Origin: Cristatella mucedo
Lineage: Eukaryota; Bryozoa; Phylactolaemata; Cristatellidae
Reading direction: 5' to 3'
NCBI GenBank assembly: GCA_009760855.2
Contig: WPIO01000032.1
Span: 500,501 to 564,500 of the forward strand
DNA length: 64,000 bases
The notes beneath the pieces were generated by a model, which was not told the origin of the DNA, did not search any database, and was given only the letters and a program-made list of their open reading frames with translations. Both the position numbers and the translations under genes were made by a program. Positions within the stretch are counted from its first letter, which is position 1; every line of letters starts with the position of its first letter. Shown here piece by piece: positions 10,991 to 22,665 of the stretch.

Positions 10991-11032
10991 AGCCCGCCGA
11001 TGAACAACGCCAACGGTTTATTGTACAGGGTG

Positions 11033-11240
11033 CTGACACTCTTTCGCTCTGCCACTAACCACACTTGCATGCAGACCGTGCACATGCCAACCCTAAACAT
11101 GCTATTCATGTTATTTATCAAGCATGATACCACTCACTATTCGATCGTGTTTCCTTTGCAGCAAATGTAAAGCGCCTAGAAAGATTGAGATTGAGTTCTC
11201 TGAAGGCGCTCTATCAAGTGTAATATTATCATTATTACGA
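11033..11240 (+). mobile_element. 3' end of the LINE begun at 8255
   Basis: Carries the family 3' UTR (GTGCTGACAC, CCACTAACCACACTTGCATG, GCAGCAAATGTAAAGCGCC), the terminal hairpin and an ATTATC-type tail. It continues the LINE that the LTR element interrupts. Confidence 0.85.
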
Positions 11241-13034
11241 CGTATTAAGAAAACGCATTGTAATGTTGTTCTTCCAGAGTCCTTTCGAGTCCACCAGAAC
11301 AGTGTAAATTAGGCTACCGGCCATTCAAACTCCACAGTCCCAAGTAAACGAATCGCTAATAACTCGCTGGCTGTTATATACCCTGTTGAATAATCTTATC
11401 ATGAACAGAAATTGTGTTCATCAAAATTAAAATACGTAATGGCTTATGAAATCTGAAATCAGAATGCTGACGGCTTACATAAAACAGGGAATCCTCACCA
11501 TGACTAAGCAATTACTTTCGTAGCCAATCGGCTGTTTACGTAATCGATAGTCTCTTGAAAAACACGAGAATTAGCCATTTAAGACTCTGCATAACGACTG
11601 TCAGTGAACCTGTCGTAACCGTTCATTTTTCTCTAAGGCATGGCTATGCATAGTTTTTCCAGATGGCAAACCTTTATTAGCCACCACAGATTGCTTGTTT
11701 TAAGATCTTCATGCAATGTGGATATTCGATGCTGACTGTGAGCACATTGTGTAAACGCCTGATCTCCTGGTGAGTTCAAGAGTATTTCCTCCAATTGGCA
11801 CGTTCAGCAAATTTCTATTACCCGCAAGACATGATGCGCCACGACAATTACCACTGTAAATTGTGACAACTGCGTTCTGGTCCGAATATTTCGACAGTGA
11901 CATTTGCAGAGTACTCATGCGTATGAATGGTAACGATGCCTTTTCTGGATGGCAGAAAATCCTTAATGGCAGAAAAACATCGTGGTCCTAATTGATCTGT
12001 AGTTCGGTTCAACGTTTTCTCGAAGAGAACTTCAGACTAATTTGTGACAGACTGTCGGGGATGTGTTATTAATCAATGATATTCCGTTAGGTTAAGCCAC
12101 TTCTACACCAACGTGTTCAGAGGATAATTATATCAGCATTTTGATTTGCCTAATTCTTGCGGAAGTGTGGAAAATAATGGTAGAGCTCTTACCCTTGGAG
12201 AACTGCTACCTAATAACTTGCTGTCAGTACGACTTAGTCCAAGGGTCCAAAGTGCTTTCTCTCCGAAAACGAGATTGTGATTATATATTATTACACTAGA
12301 TTAACATTATATTACTACATACTGTTATATAATATAATATTAAATTATTTTTCTATATTATAAAGACGAAAACGACGCAATTTAAAAAATACAGTAACTT
12401 CACAGGTCATGGTTTGAGTTCGGCAGTTGTTGATCCTTTATAACTGCTTCAAGACTAACTGATAGCTGTCAAGGCTCTTTTGCCGTTTTATAAACGCGGG
12501 TGTTAAGTCAGCTTACCTTCGGCGCAGCAGCAATACACACTTGGATACATACTGTAACAAAGCAGGGTATCAATATTGCAATAACAGAGAACAAACGTGC
12601 TCAAAGCCTGGAAGTTCTGTGAGTGTAAATTATATAGTGTGCAAATAAATTAAAAAGGGCAGTGCACGGAGCCGTTTTCAAGCAAACTTGTTATCGGATT
12701 CGAGTTGTTTATGGTTCTCTCAAGGACCATTACAGTCGATTGCAGTGCATCTTATCATAAATATATATGATTAATGGCATATAATAGCACCCTAATAAAA
12801 CTTAATGTCTCTCTAGGCACTTTATAAATGTTTTGAAGATAGTGACCCTAATAGTTAGTGGTAAGATGCAATGTGTAAATATGCATAATAATATAGTTAG
12901 TGGTTACATGTAAAGTCTAAAATGCATATCAAGTATGCTGTAACATGCGAAGTGGCAAAAAATGATGCCCCCATGAGCAAAAAAGAGAAAAATTACAACC
13001 ACCACGCAGCTTCTTTGAGGACAAGGGAGAGGAG
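11241..13034. other. No recognised gene; AT-rich patch
   Basis: No supported coding region. At about 12,278-12,365 the sequence becomes nearly pure TATA and ATTA words. The rest is unique-looking. Confidence 0.5.
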
Positions 13035-13175
13035 GGTAGATTTTTAAGCTTTTTTTCAAGTATGGTCATGTAAAGAGACGTCGTGACGCAGTCGGGAATA
13101 ATTTGCAGGCTTTAGGATCATGCCACCTGCAGGCACAATTCAAAAGGATTTGAAGTTAGTGCGATGTAAGGCATA
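13035..13175 (-). mobile_element. LINE fragment
   Basis: The + strand words TATGGTCATGTAAAGAGACGT, GACGCAGTCGGGAATAAT and AAAGGATTTGAAG are the reverse complement of the LINE C-terminal coding region. It abuts a LINE in the opposite orientation. Confidence 0.55.
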
Positions 13176-13204
13176 GCTAGGAAATTTGAGCCCGAAAAGG
13201 TAAG

Positions 13205-13775
13205 CGTAGTAGCACTTGCTTTTCGGAATCTAATCGTTCGCCTATATCTCATACTAACCTCAAATTCTTTGTAGACCGTGCCTTTAGTTCGTATCCAAAG
13301 CCTGGAGCTCCCTTCAGACTTTCATCACCAAATCTCCAGACTTGACCGTATTATAAAAAACTAAAAGCATATCTATTTGTCACAGAACTTAATGCAATGG
13401 TATTCAACCTTCAATGTCACGACCCTTTAATACAGTTCCTCATGTTGTGGCGACCCGCTGGAAGTGTGTGTTTTTCGATGGTCTTAGGCGACCCCTGTGA
13501 AAGGGTTGTTCAACTACCAAACAGGTCGCGACCCACCGGTTGAAAGCAGCTGATTCAGTGGGTCTCCGTGATTAGACCTTTACGTGCTTATGCATGCTGA
13601 CCCTGCGCATGTAACTCAAAACCGTATTATTCTTGTTTTTTATTGCTTTACTTATTTTATTGTGCTACCACTAACCATTCGATTGTACTTCCTGTGCAGC
13701 AAAAGTAAAGTTCCCAGAAAGAGATTGAGTTATCCGGGGGTGCTACACAAATGTGTTATTTCTATTATTATTATT
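13205..13775 (+). mobile_element. CR1/L2-like LINE 3' fragment
   Basis: Starts within the RT C-terminus (CTTTTCGGAATCTAATCG, corresponding to FSESN) and continues through the 3' UTR, hairpin words (CCAGAAAGAGATTGAGTT) and an ATT-rich tail. Interrupted by the SPIN-like element at 13395-13553. Confidence 0.8.
13395..13553. mobile_element. SPIN-like non-autonomous hAT element
   Basis: A 159-bp element with imperfect 15-bp terminal inverted repeats (CAATGGTATTCAACC and, at the right end, GGTTGAAAGCAGCTG). It is flanked by an 8-bp duplication of the LINE target ATTTAGTG, now ACTTAATG (13387-13394) and ATTCAGTG (13554-13561). Inside, CGACCCTTTAATACAGTTCC, CTCATGTTGTGGCGACCC and GGTCTTAGGCGACCCC match what I remember of the SPIN (SPace INvader) hAT consensus almost perfectly. 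No transposase; it would be mobilised in trans. Confidence 0.8.
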
Positions 13776-13799
13776 TTTATCTCACGAAACACCGGAGGA

Positions 13800-14915
13800 T
13801 ATGGTAATACAATTTAAAAACTACAATATAAACGGACCTTCTAGTAATTTGAAATCAAAACTAGAGCTTCCATTATACAATTTCTGATCTGATGCTTTGG
13901 GGTGGACTGCAGCCAATAACAGCGGATTGTACTTTTTGACCGGGTTCTTGTACTCAATTAAAGTGAATTGTGGAAGAATGCACAAGTGCAATGGTACACA
14001 GTTTCCTACGTGCACTTTAAAGTGAGTCTCGAGTCAAGAATTATAAGCAATCTCAATTGACGCTTCGTTCCGACGATTTAAGCATAATTTGCAGTGAATT
14101 GCAGGGGATCTTGGTATTTTACCAGGCCTCTTTTGGCGATTGCAGTGCATTTCCAGATATCGGGTATGCAAATGGCCTAATATGCAATACAAATTGGAGG
14201 TCAGCACAACATATTTTGGGGTGTTTTGTATCACATTGAAGTAAATTATGGTACTTACCCCGGCCGTTCCAGTCTATGGCTGCGCATTGCTCGAGTCGCT
14301 TGTACCAAGTCTTCGGTTTCCGCAGGCAATAAAAAACCAAACTTTAGAGCACAGGATATATTTAGCATTTTAGTGGATTGGGGTCATCACCCATGCAGAT
14401 GCTGGCCATTGCGGTCCATTGCTTAAGAATAAGTGCTCAAAATGATACCAAATTTTATGCTTGAATTCGGAAGGTAGCACAGTGATTTTCTTGCCATCCA
14501 CTTTCAAGTTTCGCCAATTTTCAGAGGAATAGCAGTCCATTTAAGTAAATTGTGTTGGATTTTGGTTGATTGAGCTAGCTTCCAGTATCAGTGCAGATAA
14601 TTTACATGAGAAAAATTGAGCAAATGGAGGCTTTAAACAGGGTGGTAACATTAAAGTGAGGATGTGCTACGCAATTTGCTCGAACTTTGCTATTTCCGCT
14701 GCCGATTTCAGGCTAATTTTTGCTTAATTTGAGTTGATTGTGGTGGATTACGGTAATTAGTTCATCCTATGGAGCGCCTGTCCACATACCCTCCCGAGTT
14801 TCCTGGCTGTGCTATCGCGGCATGTGAAGACTGCTGTACGGTTGTATCCTGGGTTTCGCCTCTAAAAGTAGTGAGACTGGCCGTCGGGGTGAGCTACTTG
14901 GGTGACCGGTGCAGA
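13800..14915. repeat. Degenerate repeated words, no gene
   Basis: Phrases of the type GCAGTCCATTNAAGTAAATTGTGG recur about every 100-200 bp (near 13,965, 14,095, 14,235, 14,410, 14,530 and 14,730). This may be a decayed tandem or interspersed repeat. No coding region is supported. Confidence 0.3.
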
Positions 14916-14918
14916 GCC

Positions 14919-15085
14919 GCTGGTTTGGCCTAGTGGATAAGGTGCTCGCCCGACCAAGTCAAAATAAATGTATTAGGAGACCGAGGTCGCGGGTTCGAGC
15001 CCCGTAGCATATGTGAAGCGCCCGAATAAAGATTGAGTTCTCTTAAAGTGCTATACAAATACATTTCTATATTATTATTATGAGT
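14919..15085 (+). mobile_element. SINE, family A (tRNA head, LINE tail)
   Basis: The head has box A-like TGGCCTAGTGG and box B-like GGTTCGAGCCCC. The body then gives GAAGCGCCCGAATAAAGATTG and AGTTCTCTTAAAGTGCTA, followed by an ATT tail. The tail reproduces the hairpin end of the window's LINE family. Family members are also at 40.2, 50.8 and 58.4 kb. Confidence 0.85.
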
Positions 15086-16262
15086 TCCTTGAGCAGCCCA
15101 TTGTTTGGGGGAGAAACGGAGCCTACGAGATGTAGAGAAATTCAAGCAATGCATGCAGATAAATTAAGACTTGACTAAAATGAAGTTGCCTCAACGTAAC
15201 TTTCAAGTTTTGATTGTCAGCTTTTAAGTGCCCTGTGGAAACTCGCCCAGAGCACTCAAATTGTGCTAATATAGTTGTAAGCGCCAAGCAAGACAGAAAA
15301 AAGATAATTGATGCAGGAGCGCATACATAGTGCCCGACAGGCACATGCTACTTGACAGACCCTTTGAACTGCCTTTCAAGTCAAAAGCCCCTCTTTGTAA
15401 TGAGCCAGCTGGTCATCCGGTATGGGCTACCGGGCAAGTGCGGCTCTAAAAGGTGATTCTTAGCTAATAAGGCTCGAGTAGCGATAGTTTGAATCGAGGT
15501 GGTCAAGCCCGGCCTCTCCAGACAGAACTGTGGATGGATGCTTTCACTCCCTTCAAGACTCCCCCTCCATTCATCCCGCCATCTGAAGCTATTGTCCGCG
15601 TGTATAGAACCTGTATAGCACAGTGTTGCATAATATAGAATATAATACAGCTTCCAAAATTGAATTTACACGTATATTACAAATATTTAGATAAACTAAT
15701 ATTCGAAGCTATTGGACCCAGTCAAGCTTGGTCTGATTGGCTGAGCCGATGACTCCTTCCCGGCTCTTTACATTTCTCCAAGCAGTCAGCTCCCTGCTTG
15801 GTTCGTTACATTGTACTCGTTGGTGCTGTTCATCATGGATCCGAAGAATAAGCACGAATAAATATAGAGAATAATGAGGACCAGATAAGGAAGAGCCAGA
15901 GACGAGGACACACCAGAGCTCGATCCCACTGAGGTCGGCGTGGATCTACATATCGACGACGGCGATCTGTTCCCAGAGGAGCCGGACGTTCTGGTGCCAA
16001 AGTCGTGCCAGGACGTGCAGTTTGAGTAAACGATGGACAACTTTCAAGAGAAATGGCGGTCCACGATAGTTATTCAAGGATTTTTATGAGTGTGTTGAAC
16101 AATGTGCATTCTAAATCTATATAATAAATAAATAATAAATAAATACAAAAATATAATACATGTCCGGATCAGGAAAATTGTATCATACAAAGCAATAAGC
16201 GGAACTCAGAGAAGACCTCCAGTACAGGCGGAGGAAATTAATGCAGGTAAGCGAGGTGTATA
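15086..16262. other. No assigned gene; short acidic open frame
   Basis: No known element. A 47-codon + frame at 15,889-16,029 reads GRARDEDTPELDPTEVG and ends KSCQDVQFE before a TAA. It has coding-like composition but no ATG, and a stop lies just upstream. It could be the edge of a retroelement polyprotein or a lone exon. Around 16,115-16,160 there are TAAATAAA words. Confidence 0.35.
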
Positions 16263-16264
16263 CA

Positions 16265-16678
<414 letters not shown>

Positions 16679-16679
16679 T

Positions 16680-17039
16680 CTAGATATGAAATAGATCATC
16701 TCTTACATTCTAATTGCTACATAAAATTGAAAAGCATGCCTCCTAGTAATCTGTTGTTGACGCTTTCTATGAAACCAAATTTCGAGAAATCCATGGAAAG
16801 CTCTCAAATTCCTAGAAAAGGGTTGTTAAATTTGTAGTAAAACTCCTTCAATTTGAATTTCTTGCAAGTGAGCGATATACAAAAAGCTCCTGTAGCTCAT
16901 ACTAAAAATCCTCAATGGTTCAAGAGTTCAAACTTACATGCACTGGTGAATCCTTACTCCGATCCACAGAGCAGTAACTTATGCATAATTAACCGATTTG
17001 ATGCACCAAATTCAGTCTCCTCGTGACATTAGATCCAGA
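16680..17039. other. No recognised feature
   Basis: Unique-looking AT-rich sequence next to the CA repeat. Confidence 0.5.
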
Positions 17040-18292
17040 ATCGAGGCTAAATTCCATTATTTTTCTTGAACTATAAAGGGATTGAAGCTTTTTCCACTGG
17101 TATTTACGTCCGTAGGAGCTGCCTTAACCTTTCTGAGGTACCGAAGTCCGCTACCCTCTAATTCTGACTCTGGTGCCGCTTTACCAGCCGACCCATGCTG
17201 CAACTAGCCATGCTATCAATTTCCTCGGCAGGCCTCCTGAATGATATCTATGCTTCTTGCTCAGTATCTGCTGCCTGAGATGGAGTCATGTAGCAACAAC
17301 TGTACACAAGAAAGCGCTTTTACGGTGTTCTGTTGAATATCCCAGCTTGACAACTTCTTATTCTTTATCGCTTGTGGAGTTACGGAATGAGATCCTCACA
17401 GAGCAATGGATGAGTTAAATAGGTGCTTCTTGTAACGCACTTTCGTGATCCTCGCTTTTAACCCGCTATCTAAACAGGAAGCCACTAAATTGTTCGTGAC
17501 CAGCTAACAATTAAGTCTAAATCTTGCTCAGTAATTAATTACACTCAGTCCGAGAAGCAAGTTCTCGCGAGAGAACAAAGATGACTTTCTGAGTAAAGCC
17601 CTGCGACTGCTTCGCGATGGCAGTAATTGCATCGAGCAGTGGCTTCGAGCTGATCACCCGTCATTGCTTTTGAATTTTCAGAGAGTTGTACACTCACGAT
17701 GGACTGATGACAGAAAAAATTCAAGCCGCTCTGCTGGCTGCAGAGTAGAAAATGTGTGCACGATCTGACTTGGCTCCAAAATAGACTCTGTTGAGCTCTT
17801 TATAATCTCACGCTTTTAGGTCTTTGATGCCAATCGGTCCTAGTCAAGTTGACCGACCCTAGTCAACTGCCCCCCACTACTGGGAGCCCGTGACGTAGCT
17901 GAATAGAGAGGTGAGGTCAGTCTAGTCGCCGTAGCGCAGCTTGATCGGAGATTAGCGACTGGTATAAGATAGATCACAGTTTGCGTCTCCCATTGGCCAA
18001 TTTGGGGAGAACCATTTCCCGTTTTGCAGGCGTTGTCATCGTGTAACCCAGATGCACTTTTTGCACAGCCACAGAGCGCTAAATGAGTGGCCAAGGGAAG
18101 TCCTTTTGAACCTACTTGCATATTAAGTATTCAGGTAGCATGCCAGCTTGCAGCATCGGAATTTCGACTACCCTACAGCGAGTTCAGTTTCCGCTGTCGC
18201 TGTGGGGGATAAATTGGCATGCAATCTATTGAACCAAGACGCTGGCTAACTGTCCTCAGCTTCCTTTGGAAACACGCAATCGGGCGTGGTTC
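17040..18292. repeat. Upstream flank of unit 2
   Basis: Paralogous in pieces to 2,281-2,740 and 3,511-4,119. The last 130 bp (TTCAGTTTCCGCTG, GAACCAAGACGCTGGCTA, CTTCCTTTGGAAAC) match the flank of gene 3 at 33,720-33,830. No gene within it. Confidence 0.7.
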
Positions 18293-18377
18293 ATGCATAT
18301 TTATCTTTCACGTTGGGCTAACGCCCGGCACTGACGCGTGGTGGCTGCAATTAAGGATCGTGTTCTCCGTATTTATA
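18293..18377 (+). promoter_or_regulatory. Promoter of gene 2
   Basis: Octamer variant ATGCATAT at 18293-18300, X-box-like CGCCCGGCACTGA, and TATTTATA at 18370-18377. Octamer to TATA is 77 bp and TATA to ATG 83 bp, identical to gene 1. Confidence 0.8.
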
Positions 18378-18452
18378 CCTGTCGCAGCTAACCGAACCGA
18401 TACCAGACAGCACCAAATAATACAGGCAAGTTTCGGTGCGAAGACGTCAGTC

Positions 18453-19040
18453 ATGAAGACAGCCGTGGTCGTAGCTGCTCTTTGCGTTCTTTCGGTTCAA
18501 GGTGAGGGCTCAGTGTCGAGTCTCGTAGGCAGTTATTCAGTCGTCTAGAGACCTTTTTCTACTGTTCTTACATACCTGAGCTGAGCTGTCCTCAAAGGAC
18601 GGTGGGCGAGATCGTCCTAAAAGCGCTTTGCAACCATGTGCTATATTGCAAGGGCTACATCATGACATTTACTTGTTGTAGCTGGCGGATGGGGAGGAAA
18701 AGAAAGCAACAACAACAACAACAATAACAACAACAATGCTGGTGGAAATAATAATAACAACAACAACAACAATGCTCGAGGCCACCACGAGAGGACCATT
18801 ATCAAGAAGGTTCCAGTGCCCTACACGGTCGTTGAGAAAGTTCCGCAGCCTTATGAGGTCATCAAGGAGGTGAAGGTTCCCGTGGAAGTGATCAAGGAGG
18901 TCAAGGTACCAGTGGAGGTCATCAAGGAGGTGAAAGTGCCCTATCCAGTGGTTGAGAAAGTGCCAGTTCCCTATACAGTGGTGGAGAAAGTCTCTGTTCC
19001 GGTGAAGGTTCACCGCGAGTACGAGCCTGAAGGATGGTAA
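18453..19040 (+). CDS. Secreted Asn-rich / Val-Pro repeat protein, copy 2
   Basis: Exons 18453-18501 and 18682-19040, with a 180-nt phase-1 intron; 135 residues. The signal peptide starts MKTAVVVAALCVLSVQ. The mature N-terminus is AGGWGGKES, followed by two Asn blocks (10 each) split by AGG, then ARGHHERTIIKK and a 76-residue repeat domain. That domain has three VPxPYxVVEK-type units around VKVPVEVIKE units and ends HREYEPEGW. One substitution sets it apart: EKVSVPV where the others have EKVPVPV. AATAAA at 19090-19095, about 50 bp after the stop, is a plausible polyadenylation signal. Shortest intact member of the array. The splice sites are inferred from conservation among copies; function is unknown. 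Confidence 0.88.
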
Positions 19041-20010
19041 ATGCTGCGGATAAAGCATGCTCATGTGCTGGGTGTTATAATTGGAGGTGAATAAATTATA
19101 TGCATATAAAGTTCTTCTGATGCGAGTGCAAAGACTTGTTTCATAAATGACCCATAAGCTATGCATGCAAAATTTCTGTAAATTACAGAGATCTCAAGCT
19201 ACGTTGGCTCACACTTTGTATGGAGCTGGCTTTGATGTCATTGCTTCTAATCGAAAAACAGATGATAAGCAGAAAATGGCTGCTCACTGATAAAAATTAA
19301 GACATCGGCTGACTATAAAGATAACCAACGTATTCGTACTAAGGAAAGTATCTCTGATGAAAAGTGGCCGGTAAATCAGTCTCTGGTCTTCCTGAAAAAT
19401 ATGAATGCAATAGGTAGTCTTTAAATAAATTAAACACAATGAACGCTTAAAAAAAAACTGGGAAACATCTTTTTTTTTATCGTTTGTAAACGTAGCTGAA
19501 TTGGTTTTTGTTTGAAATTTAAGAATATATTACTGCGAAGTCTCGGCTAACCTATTAAGGAGGCGCAACGGCAGCGACGAGGCTGCTGCAACCTACGTGT
19601 AATAGCTTTACTGCATTGACTTAGGGTTTAACGATAAGGCCGGAATTTTTATCGCCAAATTTTCTTAACGCTACCAGCATTCTTAACGAGTTAGCTTTTA
19701 GACACTACGCTCTGGCGAAATAGATCGGCAAACTCTGGATTTCTCAGGCCATATTCTCCGCATGTCAGCATAAGCTGACGTTAAAGGCATCGCACATACA
19801 GTTTCTAGCTGGAAATCTTCACAGATCTTCGAGTGAAAATGGCGAGCTGCAGTATAATTCCCGTTAGAGGGATGTTAAAAGCGACGCGAGTAAGATGACC
19901 GTCGCGGTAGGCGGCAAAATCTTTGGGGAAATGTTCATGACTAGTCTAAAATGGCTAGCTTATCGATACTACTTCCGTCGGTGATAGCAACTTTTTCGAT
20001 GACCGTCAAG
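19041..20010. repeat. Downstream flank of unit 2
   Basis: Paralogous to 34,629-36,034 and in part to the flanks of genes 1 and 4. Shared phrases include TAATAGCTTTACTGCATTGACTTAGG and CTGACGTTAA followed by GGCATCGCACATNCAGTTTCTAGCT. The segment ends at the target duplication CCGTCAAG (20003-20010), where a hAT element interrupts the block. Confidence 0.75.
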
Positions 20011-20327
20011 CGGTGGTGTAATAAGAAATTTCGGCACCCGGAGACAAAGCTATAAAAGTGCCTTCTCCCCGTGTCAAAAACTGCTGCAAAGAGCCCCACC
20101 AAAGAAGAAATGCGAAAAATACACGTTAGCAGGTATATAGAGTCGAGAAAAATTAGATGTAATACAGGTAAAGGCAGCTATCACAGCTTCAACTTAGGTG
20201 AATTTATTTGCCCTTAAGTATGAAAAACCTGTCTTTTACAGTTTGAAAGTTAATTTTTACAGTGTTTCTTTCTCGATGCTTAAAAAACCAAATCAAAGAG
20301 TCGATCTAGTCCCATTAATGTTATAAA

Positions 20328-21659
20328 CTAAGACAGGATTATCTTTAGCTTGCTAAAAGAACGCTCACAACTGGCAACTGATAGAGCTATGGTGAGAAGA
20401 ACTAGCAAGGTGAATCTCAAAATAGGAAACAGATCTTCTCCAAAACTGACACTAAAAGACATAAGTTGCAGTGGGGTCTTTGGTGCCGAGTCGTGAAGTT
20501 TGGAAAGAAGCATTTTAAAGTTACGCATTTCAATGTGCAGCTCTGTTCCATCAACGTCTAAACAATTAATGCCTGCGAGACCTGGAAATTGCTAGCGGCA
20601 TTTTGTCTGGTCAGGTGATTTAAAAGCAGCTCAACTTCCAAAAAATAAATCAAATTTTAAGTACAATTATTTTGCCCGGGAAAAGATATTTTTAATTTCT
20701 CGTCGGAGATTGCATAAGTTGTCCTTAATTATTCTTGAAATATTCTCCTCTCCCGTGAGACCAACATTTTGAGAAGGTTTTCCAGGTATATATGTTCTTC
20801 GGCGGATTCTTTGTTTGCCAGCAGCTCCCCACAATTTACATCTATTTGGCATCTAGCAGTGATTCTTGGCGCAGGTATTCTCGAAGTCTTGACGACTCAA
20901 TCTCAGAAGAGTGGAAGTCAAAAGAGGTATCTTTAGGCTTCATGTATGGATCCTGCAGTCTTTTCGGAAGGCGGCCAATCTTTACGAGGATGCTGTACCA
21001 AAATGGCAACAGAGCCAAAAGCTAAAGTTCAAGGTACAGTGTATGAGATAGCTAGCTTCATTTCTTGTTTCAAGTTTTCTATTTGTGTCCTCAGAAAGTG
21101 GCTCCAAAAGACCTACAATTCTGTTCAGTCTATCATTGATAGCTCTCACAGCATCGACTCTTGCACCCCACACTGTTGCAAAGTCATGCTTGACAGTGAC
21201 GGCCAAGAGTTTCTTCTCTTCTTTCCTCCTCATAGGTTTTCTTGAATTGAACAAGTAGGTGCTCTTTATTTTTCCCAAAAATGTAATGGAAACGGAATCT
21301 TGACTAGCAGCGTGAACGCCTACCAGTGTCAAGCTGCGGTTATCACAGTATACAACAACTTCCTTCTCATTTCTGGTGAGTTGCCCCCTCTTGCGGACAC
21401 CTAAAAAGTGGCCAGACATGACTGCTGCCAAATAACGAGTTGAGTTAAACATAATTTCCCTAGGACTGGTTTCCCGTATGTCACGGAGTAGCTTGTCTCT
21501 GATTGTGGACGCGAGTGTACAAACAAACTCATCTTTTGTTTGTGGAGACAGATAAAAGACTGACTCTGGATTGTTTCTGATGTTGTCCAGGTGTGATTGC
21601 AGGAGAGAATGATACTGAACTAGAGGATAAAGAAAAAGTGCCAAGAAGTTTGTTCTCAC
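20328..21659 (-). pseudogene. hAT transposase pseudogene (ZMYM1/TTF-type)
   Basis: The C-terminal piece (20328-20528) contains TIALSVASCERSFSKLKIIL, the signature of the hAT C-terminal dimerisation domain. The upstream piece (20982-21659) reads NPESVFYLSPQTKDEFVC, TIRDKLLRDIRE, and YLAAVMSGHFLG further on. This order matches the RNase-H-like region of transposases related to zinc finger MYM-type protein 1. Between them the frame is broken by stops (about 20,530-20,980). The N-terminal TTF-type zinc finger is not visible, and the nested LINE cuts in beyond 21,680. It cannot code an active transposase. Confidence 0.75.
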
Positions 21660-21682
21660 CAGGAAATAATAATTAAACTATC

Positions 21683-22665
21683 ATTAATAATAATAATGCA
21701 CTTGATAAAGCGCCCTCAGAGAACTCAATCTCTTTCTAGGCGATTTACATTTGCTGCAAAGGGAAAGGCAATTGAATGGTGAGTAATATCATGCTTGATA
21801 AACAAACAAAATGAATAACATGGTTAAGGGTGACATGTACAGGGTCAGCACGCAAATGTGGTTAGTGGCAGCATGCGCAGAGTCAGCACGCATAGGCACA
21901 TCAAGGACGAATCACAAGGACCCACTAAATGCTGTCCTAAATAGACGTGTTTTTAAGCTCTTTTTAAATGTGGTCAGGTCAAGGGATGTTCTGACGCAGG
22001 TCGGGAGGGAGTTCCAGGCTTTGGGAGCATACGAACTAAATTCACGGTCTCCAAAGGATTTGAGGTTTGTACGAGGTATTTCTAGACTGTTGGATTCCGA
22101 AAAGCGGGTGGTACGATGCTTGGCCTGATATGGGAGTATATCTGAGAGATACGCAGGGGCCAAAGAATAAAGGGACCTACAAATGAGCAACAAAACCTTG
22201 AAGTCAATCCGTTGCTTGACTGGTAGCCAGTGCAGGTCGGCGAGAAGATGTATGATATGGCAGCTGCAAAGCTCACGACAGACAAGCCTCGCTGCGGAGT
22301 TTTATACCAGCTGCAATCGCCTGATCGCACATGCTTGTAGGCCAGTAAGCAGTGAGTTGCAGAAGTCGAGACGGAATGTTACGAATGCATGGACCTACTT
22401 GGACGTGGTATACTTATCTGAACAAGCCCGACTTTTAGCAATGTTATGTAGCTGAAAGTAGGCAGATTTGACAGTGGAGTTGATGTGGTCGTCTAAGGAG
22501 AGGTCGCTTTGGAATATGACAGCTAGATTTTGAGCTGATTCAACAGGAGATATGCTGGCAGAGCCAATTTTGAGCTTCAGCCTTTCCAATTTCTGAATCA
22601 TACTGAGTTTGCCCATAGCTAGTAAGTTAGTTTCATCATCGTTTAATTTTAGGAAATTTGCTGCT
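21683..22665 (-). mobile_element. CR1/L2-like LINE nested in the hAT element
   Basis: The minus strand gives MGKLSMIQKLERLKLKIGS, VIFQSDLSLDDHINSTVKSA, LLICRSLYSLAPAYLSDILP and LKTRLFRTAFSGSL, then the 3' UTR, the hairpin and an (ATT)-type tail at 21,683-21,700. It is 5'-truncated within the RT domain and carries a few stops, so it is one of the better-preserved fragments. Confidence 0.88.

Larger units (their letters stand above)
9017..11027 (-). mobile_element. Gag-only LTR retroelement, rearranged tandem copy
   Basis: A 2.0-kb insertion inside a LINE 3' UTR, flanked by 5-bp target duplications GGGTG (9012-9016 and 11028-11032). It begins TG and ends CA. Two full 61-bp LTRs (9017-9077, 10615-10675) and a partial third (about 10989-11027) share orientation, so the layout is LTR-internal-LTR-internal-LTR. 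The coding strand is minus: AATAAA lies in the LTR on that strand, and a purine tract is found near the 3' LTR. Only gag-like sequence is present; no pol. The right-hand internal region is scrambled, with an inverted gag piece. Confidence 0.75.

Noticed and set aside
14919-15000. Possible tRNA gene
   Set aside because: Box A and B words are present, but no cloverleaf closes and a SINE body with a LINE-type tail follows.
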